64,000 bases of DNA from Heterohyrax brucei (taxonomy: Eukaryota; Chordata; Mammalia; Hyracoidea; Procaviidae): NCBI GenBank assembly GCA_028571685.1, contig CM053143.1, forward strand, positions 6,191,501 through 6,255,500, given 5' to 3'. Below the pieces are notes generated by a model. It was not told the DNA's origin. It ran no database searches and saw only the letters and a list, made by a program, of their open reading frames with translations. The position numbers and the translations under genes were made by a program. The number at the start of each line of letters is the position of its first letter. Position 1 is the stretch's first letter. Shown here in pieces: positions 1 to 9,448 of this stretch.

Positions 1-77
1 TCATATATTTAATTTTACTTTCTAGTTAATGCGTATATAAACTTACACCATTTATAAGCAGTTGTCTAATTTGAATG

Positions 78-285
78 AGCCCTGATGGTGCAGTGGCTAA
101 AGTACCTGGCTGCTAACTGAAAGGTTGGTGGTTGAAACCCACCAGTGACACCGTGGCAGAAAGACGTGGCAGGCTGCTTTCATAAAAATTACAGCTTAGC
201 AACCCAATAGGGCAGTTCTACTCTGTCCTTTAGGGTCAGTGTGAGTGGGAACTGACTCAGTGTCAACGGGCTTGGTTTTTTTGTT
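78..285 (+). repeat. AfroSINE (long form)
   Basis: It starts 'gagccctgatggtgcagtgg', contains the tRNA-like B-box area 'ggttgaaacccaccag', the extra 'gacgtggcaggctgctttc' block of the long subtype, and ends in the RTE-like tail 'gtgagtgggaactgactcag' plus T-rich sequence. It lies just upstream of the FNIP2 exon at 378. Confidence 0.88.
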
Positions 286-377
286 AGCCTGCTTTGAAAT
301 GTAAAAAGTAGCACAGGTGATTTTAAAACTTTCTCGTCTTGAAGAGCTCAGTAATATGGTTTCCTTCTGCATTTTAG

Positions 378-449
378 CACACAGCACACCAGTTGACATG
401 CCAAGCAGAGGACAAAATGAAGACAGGGACAGTGGCATCGCTCGATCAG
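378..449 (+). CDS. FNIP2: FNIP2 coding exon (linker, '[19 protein letters not shown]')
   Basis: This is a 72-bp internal exon. The acceptor is 'ccttctgcattttag' ending at 377 and the donor is 'gtattt' from 450. It starts with two bases ('ca') that complete a codon begun in the upstream exon, reads 23 codons including [19 protein letters not shown] and IARS, and ends with one base. That base joins the next exon's 'cc' to give Ala in ...IARS-A-SLSSLL, exactly as in human FNIP2. It codes a Ser/Arg-rich linker between the longin and DENN regions. The donor is weak after position +3. An open frame that runs on into the intron is not coding, because the conserved protein leaves at the donor. A SINE ends about 90 bp upstream of the acceptor. 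Confidence 0.92.
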
Positions 450-2224
450 GTATTTGCACTTCTATTGGCTTAGCTGTCAGGATAAATTATCTGCAGTGGT
501 GTAATAATTGGGAAAGTAGGAGAACAGATAGGTGCCCTCAAATCTGCTGGAATTTTCCTCATGTTCTAAGAGAGTTTCACGTCTTAAGATTTTGAGGGAC
601 AGGATCTAGGAGTGATTGTGCAATGAATTTGAGTATCAGTTTTCTTCTAATACACAAACTCATCTGAGACTAATGTACACTGAGAAGTTTCTTTCCGGAA
701 AGGAGGCTTCCTTAAGCTAATTGTCCTGGGAAATTGTTTGCCAAGTTTTGATGGAAAACGTCTGTGAAAGTAGATCTATCCATGATAGTGGGAAAGTCTG
801 CCTTGTTAGCTGATGTGGTCACCCTGTCCTGGAGATATGATGATCTAGATTTTATCTCAGGTACCCTTTTTTCACATCCTAAATTTCCTGATAGTACTTT
901 TAACATCCCTTAGTTTATGCTTTAGTACATGTTTGTCAAAAACCATACTGAAATTACAGTGGCAGTTGAATTTGATAATGAATCTGTTCAAAGTTAATTT
1001 TTGATTATAGTTCAGATCTGAGCAGGGTGGTGAACTAATCTGGAGTTCGAGGACTTGGAAGTTTGTGTGGCTGCTCGTGGTGAATGCTTACCAAACAAGA
1101 CAGTCCCTACCTTTCACTAGGGCTAGGAGCACCCTGCTGGAGTTTCCTTGAAACTTGACACTTCACCACATACGTCAGCAGTTGTTCACACTTGTGTATG
1201 CTCAAAGTGAATGAAGCCTTGTCCTTCCTGTGCACCTGGTGCTCATTTCTGTTTCTTGCCCCTCCCTTCACACATATCTCAAAGGAGTCTTTGTGTACTG
1301 TCAACACACTTCATTCTGTATAACCCTGCTTCTGAGGGTTATATAGATGTGCTATATTACTGAATCCCCCTGTTATATATGTCACATAATATAAAATGTA
1401 TAGCATTTTGTTTATGGTAAAATAAAAATAGTTAATTCATTTTGATGTTTATGCTTTTTTTCTGTAAAATTGGGCAGTAAACGTTTGGTCAGAAATTAAC
1501 TCCCATTGATTAGGCCTGTTGTCATTTTCACTTAGAGCACGTTTGATACGAGCTTTAAGTCTCAGAAGGTAAGGGGAACATATGAAGTGCTAAGAAAACT
1601 GCATTAGTTTGCACTTAATGGTACTCAAGATAATCTTCTCATGTTTTATGAGGCAGTGTCAGTATTCTGTAAAAGCAACTGAGTGTGAAAGGCACTCTAT
1701 ATGTGCATGAAAGAGCTTGGTGTCCCGAGACTAACTCCCTGCCTTTGTAGGACCACTGGACAAGGCTGGTGCTGAGTCTTGCTCTATTGTGGTTGAGTCC
1801 CCAGGCAAGAAGGGAAAGGTGTGGGTCTCACCTTGGGTGATGTCATGCATGGGAGGCACAATCCTAGAACCAACGCACTCTGAATCAGAGTTGTTGTCCC
1901 TTGGTGGAAAATCTGCTGTCTTAGTGGCTGATAGAATTTAATGTGCTTGGTTTCACAGAGCAAGAGCTCCTTACTTGTCTGTGAAATGAAAGGTCAGTGG
2001 CAGTCTGTAGGCACCCATTATGCACACTGATATTGTAAAGTTCCTGCAGTAACTTTGTAGATTTATTTTCCTTAGAGTTCCAGGGAAGATTTAAAGACCT
2101 ACTGGGGGAGCTAAAAGCAACAAAACCATTATTAGGAGTAAAGTTTGAATTTTTGGTGTATAAATGTAATACAGGGCTAGGTGGGAGGAAAAAAGAAAAG
2201 GGAAGATAATAATAATTTTAAAGA
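450..2224. other. Intronic stretch, nothing recognised
   Basis: AT-rich intron with several short open frames, none with a recognisable protein or coding bias. I see no repeat that I can name here, although old diverged repeats may be hidden. Confidence 0.5.
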
Positions 2225-2711
2225 CACAGTGTTGCAGGAGCTAGCAGTTGGAGGTGGTACCTGAACTGGAGGTGGGCTGGTAGCTCTCTAGACAAGGTGG
2301 TTTGCCATGGTCCCTCAGGAGGCATGCAGGTGGTATACAGGGCAAAAGGGTAAGGGGTAGAAAAGCATGGTTTTTTTCCTGGTTACTGGGTGCTCTATCT
2401 CCTGTTGGGAGCTCCATGAAGTTGCGTTCCTATACTCCCTACTGGGGATCATTGCTGGCTGTGCTTAAAATGGCAACACTGTGCCATGTTCATTGGCACC
2501 AGACCTCCGCTCTGTATGTCTCCTCATTTCTCTGTTTTCATTCAGTTTCTTGTTCCATTCAGTGCTTAATCTAGTTCTTTATCCCTTCATTTGGTGCTTA
2601 CGGTTTCAGGATTGATGTTTTTATCTGTTTTCCTTAGTTTTTCAGGTCTTTGTTGCAGAGGGACAGCATGATGTACCTGTCTGGGACACCACATTGGCTC
2701 TGCTTTCTGTC
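2225..2711 (-). mobile_element. L1 5'UTR fragment
   Basis: The right end, read on the minus strand, resembles the 5' end of the other L1s here ('...gacaccacattggctctgc' on +, compare the 'catcttggctctgcctcct' end at about 12741-12760). The preceding 400 bp resemble L1 promoter sequence in composition. No ORF1 or ORF2 sequence follows to the left, so it is a detached 5' piece. Confidence 0.45.
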
Positions 2712-3010
2712 CCTTGATTTCTTGGGGGCTGCTTCCATGGCTGTTGCTTGTGGATCCAAGTAGAATAAAACTCTTTACTACTTCAGTATGTCTCTGCTAT
2801 CACAGTGTTGCTTGTTGGTCCAGTTGTGAGGATTTATGCTTTCTTTATGTTGAGGTGTAGTCCATACCCCAGAGTGCCTGAAATAGAAGCTAAGCTACTA
2901 AAGAAAGCCGGTCTGCAGGCCTTAGCCTTTGATTTTCACCAGTGTTTCAAGTCCTCTTTGCTTTTAGCTAGAAAGGTGGTGTCATCTGCATAGTGCTGGT
3001 GGTTACTGAG
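2712..3010 (-). mobile_element. RTE-type LINE fragment (RT 3' part)
   Basis: The + strand reads the reverse of the RTE reverse-transcriptase end seen elsewhere in the window: 'ttgcttgttggtccagttgt', 'ttgaggtgtagtccatac', 'gtttcaagtcctctttgctt', 'gtgtcatctgcatag'. The same words recur at about 16800-16920, also antisense. It is cut on its right by the MaLR LTR that starts at 3011. Confidence 0.75.
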
Positions 3011-3410
3011 TGTTTTAGTCAGCTAGTGCTGCTCTAACAGAAATACCGTAAGTGGATGGCCTTAGCAAAGAAAAGTTTGTTCTCACAAGTCTGGTAGGCT
3101 ACAAGTCTGAATTCAGGGTGTCCATTCCTGGAGAAGTCTTTCCTTCTTTGTTGACTCTGAAAGAAGATCCTTATGTTGCATCAGTCTTTGGTCAGGGAAC
3201 ATCTTGATGCAGGAACCTCGGGTCTAAAGGACAGACTCTACTCCCTGTGCTGCTTTCTTGATGGTATGAAGTTCTCGACTCTCTGCATGCTTCTCTTTCC
3301 TTCTGTCTCTTGCAAGATGAAAGGATGAAAGGTGGTGCAAGCCACACTCCGTGGAAACCCCCGTACTAAGGATGTTGCAGTACCACCCTAATCCTCTTTT
3401 AGCATGCTTC
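3011..3410 (-). mobile_element. MaLR-type LTR, partial
   Basis: The + strand starts 'tgttttagtcagctagtgct', the reverse complement of the 3' end of the LTR at 7253-7950 ('...cctgactaaaaca'). Internal words also match in reverse ('gcaagccacactccgtgg', 'accaccctaatcctctttt'). The LTR's own 5' part is missing and the sequence runs into the mariner-like element. Confidence 0.7.
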
Positions 3411-3414
3411 TATC

Positions 3415-4387
3415 TAAAGGATCTTCCAATAATGATGTCCTGTTTGTCACAGCTCATGGCACAATATTTCTGACGTTACAGTGACCATATTTATCACCTT
3501 TTTTTTTATTAGTCTTGACCAACAGCTGTGAAAAGTGTACACACTTCTGCAGGGCTAATAGTTAATAAAGTTTATTATCAAAATGAGTGTTCTGGTCACC
3601 AAACATTCTGTGAATTATGTGAAATTTACAATGCACATAATCATCCTACCAAGATAACAATTCAACATGTAAACAAAAAATTTGAGACAGTCTGATCTGT
3701 TGCTGGTCAGACAACACCTGTGTGTCAACGAACCACATGTTCCAATGAAAACATGGCCACCATTAGTCAGGACATATGCAAGAATTCACTCCAATCAATT
3801 TCTCATGGAGCGCAAGAACTGGGCCTTTCATAGAACACAATTTGGCAGATTTTGCATCTGGACTTGAAGCTTTACCTTTACAAAATTGCTTTAACTCAAC
3901 AACTGAAGGCCAGAGACCATAGGTTGCACGGTACAGCTGCTTACTGCACTGTGGAACAATTGGAAGTTGACTCTGCTTTTGGCTGAAAAGTCATCTTCGT
4001 TGATGAGGCCCATTTTTGGATGAATGGGTTTGTTAAGAAACAAAACTGTTGCATTTGGAACAGTTATAATCCAGTGGGAATTCAAGGACAGCCACTATAT
4101 CTTCGAAGAGTTACAATTTGGTGTGGATTTTGGTCCCACAGAGTCATTGGGCCTTTTTCTTTCCAAGACGAGTAAGGAGAGACTATGGCTGTCCATCACA
4201 AAAGATACCAGGCTATTGTAACTGATTGTTTTTGCCCCATTTGAAAGGTACTGTGTCAGCTGTTCAACTGAAGTTCTTTTCCACACATAATGCCATCAAA
4301 TGTACTTCACAGTAATAAAACAATACTATATTATTTACACAACTTGTTTTATTCAAAGATAGGGCACCCTTATTGGAAGACCCTTTG
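3415..4387 (+). mobile_element. Tc1/mariner-like DNA transposon relic, copy 1
   Basis: The ends form inverted repeats: left 'aaggatcttccaataatgat', right 'cacccttattggaagaccct'. Between them lies a broken transposase. On + one can read pieces such as 'SISHGAQELGLS', 'TIWQILHLDL', then 'VDEAHFWMNGFVKKQNC' and 'RVTIWCGFW' with 'RVIGPFLFQDE'. These match the DNA-binding helix-turn-helix and the first catalytic Asp region (DEAHF) of IS630/Tc1/mariner transposases. The frame has stops and a frameshift. The second half with the other two catalytic acids is absent, and the sequence passes straight to the 3' end. The same structure occurs at 36942-37918. It is a dead, deletion-type derivative. Confidence 0.78.
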
Positions 4388-4444
4388 TACATACTTGGTT
4401 TATTTTTTCCTTAACTGGAAACAACAAGTAACATAAATAGCAAC

Positions 4445-4660
4445 TGAAACTGTAAAGGGTCTAGGAATAAATCTGAGAAATAATAGGTAATACTTTTACA
4501 GAAAAAGTTCTTAACCTTTATTAAAAGAAGACCTAAGTAAGTGGAGAGAGATGCCAAGTTGCTCAGATTAATCAGTAAATTCAGCATAGGTTTTAATAAA
4601 AAGTCTCATGTGGAACCAGTTTAAATAATTCATTTATGTGGAAGAGTAAAGGGCATAGAG
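4445..4660 (+). mobile_element. Old L1 ORF2 fragment, sense
   Basis: On + it reads 'KGLGINLR' followed, after stops, by 'EDLSKWREMPSC'. This recalls the ORF2 segment KYLGIN...KWK.IPCSWIGR between the reverse transcriptase and C-terminal domains. It is diverged and short, so the call is tentative. Confidence 0.4.
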
Positions 4661-4675
4661 AGTTTAATAAGTTTC

Positions 4676-7252
4676 AGTTTTTTTATTGTGATTAAGTGAA
4701 AGTATACAATCCAAATTAAATTTGCATACCTTCCTGTCCTACAGCTCCTTCTGCTCTCCTTGCCAGGTGACAGCACACTCCTCCTTTTTGTTCTGTGTAT
4801 GTCATATCCTTGTAACAATTTCCTGTCCCCTCCTTTTCCCTCTCTCCTCTCCCTTCTAATAAGAGGCTAGTAGGACAGCATCCTATAGATGCATAGAACC
4901 ATAAGGTACACACACCATCTGGTCACACTGTGTCCCTGAGTCTAGTCCATTCCTGTCTGAAGAGTTGACCTTAGTAATGTTATCTGCTCAGGGGCAGCAA
5001 CAGATCTATAGGCCATGCTCCCAGGGGAACCCTCAGGCCTTCGGACCATCATTTGTGGTCTTTTAGTGGAGTTCTTGAGGTGCACTCCTTTTTTCTTGTG
5101 TTGCCACTGGGACTTGACATTGTGTGCCCCATCACGGCTGTCTTTGCTGGTGGCTGGGCACCATCTGGTTGTTCTGGTTACATGCTGATACAGTCCCACA
5201 TTTGCACGGGTTCTTCTGTCTCCTGGGCTCTTTTTTCCTCTGTCTTTGTTGTTCATCTGTTCCAGATGAGTTGGGACCATTTGGTATAGCTCAGATGGCA
5301 GCTTGCTAGCTTTTAAGACACCAGACGCCACTCACCAATATGGGATGCAGAAGACTCTCTTAGCAATAGGCTAGTTGTGCCAATAGTCCTTGATGCCCCT
5401 TGAGAGCATGGATCCCAGACCTGGCCCCTGCTACTCTGTCCTTGCAATACTGGGTTAAGATTAGAAGAGTTTTCAGTTTATGTTGAAATCCAGTTAAGTT
5501 GATCTTCGTCCTACTGTGTGCTGTCACTGCTTTCACCCAACCAAACTTCTGTCAACTATCTAATTGATAACCAGCCCTCTTCCTCCTTCCCTCCCTTCCC
5601 TTGTACTATCAAAGAGTCTTTTCTTCTGCACATGAATTTGTTTTTAAATCCTTATAGTAGGGGTCTCATACAGTATTTCTCCTTGTACCAATGTCTGATT
5701 TCACTTAGCATAATGTCTTCCAACTGAAACCAGGTTATGAGATGCTTCCTAAAATCATCATTGTTCTTTATCATTGCATAGTGTTCCATTGAGTGTATGT
5801 ACCGCAGTTTGATTATCCATTCATCTGTTGTTGGGTGTCTGGGTTGATTCCATCTTTTAGCTGTTGTGGACTGTGCTGCAATAAACATTTATGTGCATGT
5901 ATCTGTTTGTGCAACTGCCGTTGATTGTGCAGGATATATGCTTATGTATATCTTAGCAGTATATATATATATATATATTCTTAGCAGTAACATTACTGGA
6001 TCAAATGATATATCTATTTCCAGCCTTTTAAGGAAGTGCCAAATTGCTTTCCAAAATGATTGTATCATTTTGTAATCCCACCAGCAGTGTAGGAGAGTTC
6101 CAATCTCTCCACAGCCTCTCCGGCATTTGTTGTTTTATGTTTTTTGGATCATGGCCAACCTTGTTGGGGTGAAATGGTATCTTATAGTAGTATTGATTTG
6201 GGTTTCTCTAATAGCTAATGATCGTGAGCATTTCCTCATGTGTCTTGGCTGCCTGGATGTCCACTTTAGTGAAGAGTCTGTCCATTTCCTTTGCGCATTG
6301 ATTAATGGGGTCATTTATCTTTTTCCTGTTGATGTTTTGAAATACCTTATAGATTATAGAGATCAGATGTTGATCTGACATGTAGTTGCCGAATATTTTT
6401 TCTCATTCAGTAGGTAGTCTTTATTTGATAAAGTCTTTAGCTGAGTAAAAGTGATTCTTAGTGGTTCCCATTTATCGATTTTCTCTTCTGTTGATTGTGT
6501 CTTGTCAAATTTTGAAGTCTGTCTAAGCTGTGTATTAAAGCTTCTATTGTTGACCCTATTTTTTCTTGCATGTTAGGTCCTTTATCCAATTTGAGTTAGT
6601 TTTTGTGTAAGGTGTGAGATATGGGTCTTGTTTCAGTTTTTTGCAGTTGGGTATCTAGTTTTGCCAGCATCATTTGTTAAAGAGACTGGTTTTACCCCAA
6701 TTTACAGTCATAGGGCCTTTATCAGTGGTTCATAAACAGTTAGTGGCATCTCTCGGGTCTCAGTTCTATTCCATTGGTCTATATTTCTCTTTTTGTACCA
6801 GTAACAGGCTGTTTTATTACTGTGGCAATGTAATAAGTTCTAAGGTCAGGTAGTGTGAGGCCTCCCACTGTGTCCCTTTTCCTCAGTAGTACTTTGTTTA
6901 TCTGGGGTTTCTTCCGTTTACAAACACAGTCAGTGATTTTTTTTTGTCCATCTCTTTAAAAAAATGCAACTGGAATTTGTATTTGGATTGCATCATATAT
7001 ATAGATCACCGTTGGTGAAATAGACATTTTCATAATTTTAAGTCTTCATATCCATGAGCAGGGAAGGTTTCTCCATTTGTGTAAGTCTCTCTTGGTTTCT
7101 CGCAGTAGGGTCTTTGAGTTCTCTTTGTATAGGTCTCTTGCTTCTCTGATTAGATTTTTTCCTAGGTATTTTCTTTTGGGGGGCTATAGTAAATAGTATG
7201 CATTTGGTGATTTCTTTGTTGATGGTCTCTTTGTTGATTGAAGGAATCCTAC
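4676..7252 (-). mobile_element. L1 element 1, 3' part (3'UTR and ORF2 C-terminal region)
   Basis: A short T run at 4679 marks the poly(A) tail on the minus strand. The ~1-kb 3'UTR follows and is shared with the L1s starting at 21769 and 40805 ('cctatagatgcatagaacca', 'ccagacgccactcacc'). ORF2 C-terminal sequence begins near 5650 (antisense, ending 'LEDIMLSEIRH'). Stops and frameshifts break ORF2 throughout. A (TA)n run sits at 5960-5977. The element is interrupted at 7253 by a MaLR element and resumes after 9448. Confidence 0.9.
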
Positions 7253-7950
7253 TGTCATGGATTGAATTGTGTCTCCCCAAAAATATGTGTAGCTGTGTGG
7301 CTGGGCCATGATTCCCAATATTTTGTGACTGTCCTCCATTGTGTGATTTTCCTGTGCTGTATTGTTAAAGGATTAGGGTGGGACTGTAAATCCCTTCATA
7401 GGATTCCCTCCTTGCTCTTCTGTTAAGGGAGTTTCTCTGGAGTGTGGCTTGCATCACCCTTAGTCCATGTGGGTAGGCCATGACTCCCAATATTTGGTAA
7501 CTGTCCTCCATTCTGTGATTTTCCTGTGCTGTATTTTTAAAGGATTAGAATGGGACTGTAAATCCCTTCATAGGATTCCCTCCTTGCTCCACTGTAAAGG
7601 GAGTTTCCCTGGAGTGTGGCTTACACCACCCTTAATCTTGTCATCCTGCAAGAGGTAAAACGAAAGGGAACCAGGTGGAAAATTGGGAACCTCACACCAT
7701 CAGTCAAGCAGCACTGAGAGAAGAGCACGTCCTTCAGACCTGAGGTTCCTGTGCCAAGACGCTCCCTGGGCAAAGACTGATGCAATACCAGACTTTCCTC
7801 CAGAGCCGACAAAAGGGAAAGCCTTCCCCTGGAGTAGACATCGTGAATTTGGACTTGTAACCTACCAGACTGTGTAAGAATAAACCTTCCTTTCTTAAAG
7901 CCATCCACTCTGTGGTATATCTGTTAGAGCAGCCCTACCTGACTAAAACA
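7253..7950 (+). mobile_element. MaLR 5' LTR with internal 172-bp duplication
   Basis: The LTR starts 'tgtcatggattgaattgtgt' and ends 'ctacctgactaaaaca', so it has TG...CA ends. It sits inside L1 element 1: the L1 word 'gaaggaatcctac' abuts its start. A segment from about 7301 is repeated from about 7473 (offset 172 bp; 'gattcccaatattttgtgac' against 'gactcccaatatttggtaac'). The partner 3' LTR at 8965 has only one copy. Confidence 0.85.
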
Positions 7951-8964
7951 GAATTTGGTCCTGTGAGAGTGGGGTGCTGCTCTAGAAGACACCTAAAATG
8001 TGGAAGCCATTTTGAAACTGTTAATGGATAGAAGATTTAGAAGGAACAAAGAAGGTGCAGATGATAAGAAACAAAAGAGGACTAGTTGGAGCAGAACCAG
8101 AAACAGAGGCAGTACTGAAGCCAACCTGTGGAGCAAGAGAGCTAAGTGCCTGTGCACAGAATTGTCCTCATGGAATGGGGTACCTCTGGGCACTTGAATC
8201 AGTGAAGCTAGCCTTACTGACCCACAGAGTGAGAGAGCTGAATGCCTTTGGGCAGGACGCTTTCCAGCAAGATTGGGGTGCCTCTGGGCACTTGAATCAA
8301 TGCAACTACAGAGCTTTGGAACACTCGCCCCAGCAGGGCAGATGTAGGCCTGAGGCCCAGGCCACGTGGACAAAGGAAGCAGAAACTGAAGAGACAAATA
8401 GCGTGAGAAGATGAGATGCCTCAGTCTCCAAACATATGGCCATGACCTCAGGGGTTTGAAAACATGGAACCATGGCATTTCGTGTTTGTAAGGGTGGAAT
8501 TGCCACTCAGTTGGGCTTAGGGAGCACCTAAAGCTGATGGGGCAGAGTTTCTGTCCAAGTGGGTCTTGAAGACAGAGTTGTAGTACAGCACTGGGGGTCT
8601 CCACTCAGAGTCCAGAGAGTGTGGCCAAAACCTGGAGTCTGGAGGGCAGGGCCATTGTGTAGAATGTCTCAGAAAATGTAAGAGTATTTTCAGAGCTTTG
8701 AGGGCTAACGTAATGAGTTCTGCTGACTCACTTGTTGCCTCTTAACGCATTCTTTCCCTGCAATTTTCCCTTTTGTGATAGAATGTCTAACTTGTACCTG
8801 TTCTTACATTGTAGCTTTGGAAACAGATAGCATGCATTCTAGGTTTAATAGATGTAAAGAAATTTTTGAATTTTCAACTTGGAACTGATTTAAGACTTCT
8901 GTCACATGGGATGAATGTGTTACGTGTTTCAAAGATGTGATTTTTGAGGTGCCAAAGGGTGAAT
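7951..8964 (+). mobile_element. MaLR internal region, non-coding
   Basis: It follows the 5' LTR with 'gaatttggtcctgtgagagtg' and 'tgtggaagccattttgaaac', the usual start of MaLR (ERVL-related) internal sequence. It has no gag, pol or env reading frame that I can recognise, in line with the non-autonomous nature of MaLRs. Confidence 0.75.
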
Positions 8965-9448
8965 TGTCATGGATTGAATTGTGTCTCCCCAGAAACATGT
9001 GTAGCCATGTAGCTGGGCCATGATTCCCAGTATTTGTGACTGTTCTCCATTTTGTAATTTTTCTGTGCTGTATTGTTAAAGAATTAAGGTGGGGCTGTAA
9101 ATCCTTTCATAGGGTTACCTCCTTCCTCCACTGGAAAGGGAGTTTCCCTGGAGTATGGGTTGCTCCACTCTTGATCCTTTCATCCTACAAGAGATAAAAG
9201 GAAAGCGAAGCAAGCAGAGGATTGGGAACCTTAAACCATCAAGCAAGGAGTACTGGGAGAAGAGTCGTCCTTCAGACCTGAGCTTCCTGTGCCAAGATGC
9301 TCCCTGGACAAAGACTGATGCAATAGCAGACTTTCCTCCAGAGCCGACAAGGGGAAAGCTTTCCCCTGGAGTGGACATCCTGAATATGGACTTACAGCCC
9401 ACTGGACTGTGTAAGAATAGAGTTTTCTTTGTTAAAGCCATCCACTCT
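8965..9448 (+). mobile_element. MaLR 3' LTR, 3' end missing
   Basis: It repeats the LTR start ('tgtcatggattgaattgtgt') and follows the 5' LTR through 'gttaaagccatccactct'. It then stops about 50 bp short of the expected '...gactaaaaca' end. The L1 resumes just after. Confidence 0.8.

Noticed and set aside
78-150. tRNA gene suggested by the SINE head
   Set aside because: The A/B-box-like parts are degenerate, no cloverleaf or terminator is present, and the sequence continues into a SINE body and tail.
5960-5977. TATA-rich run as a promoter
   Set aside because: It is a (TA)n microsatellite inside an antisense L1, with no transcription-start context.
7993-8604. 203-codon minus-strand frame
   Set aside because: It lies in the antisense of MaLR internal sequence, with low-complexity composition and no known relative. 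It is a chance frame.
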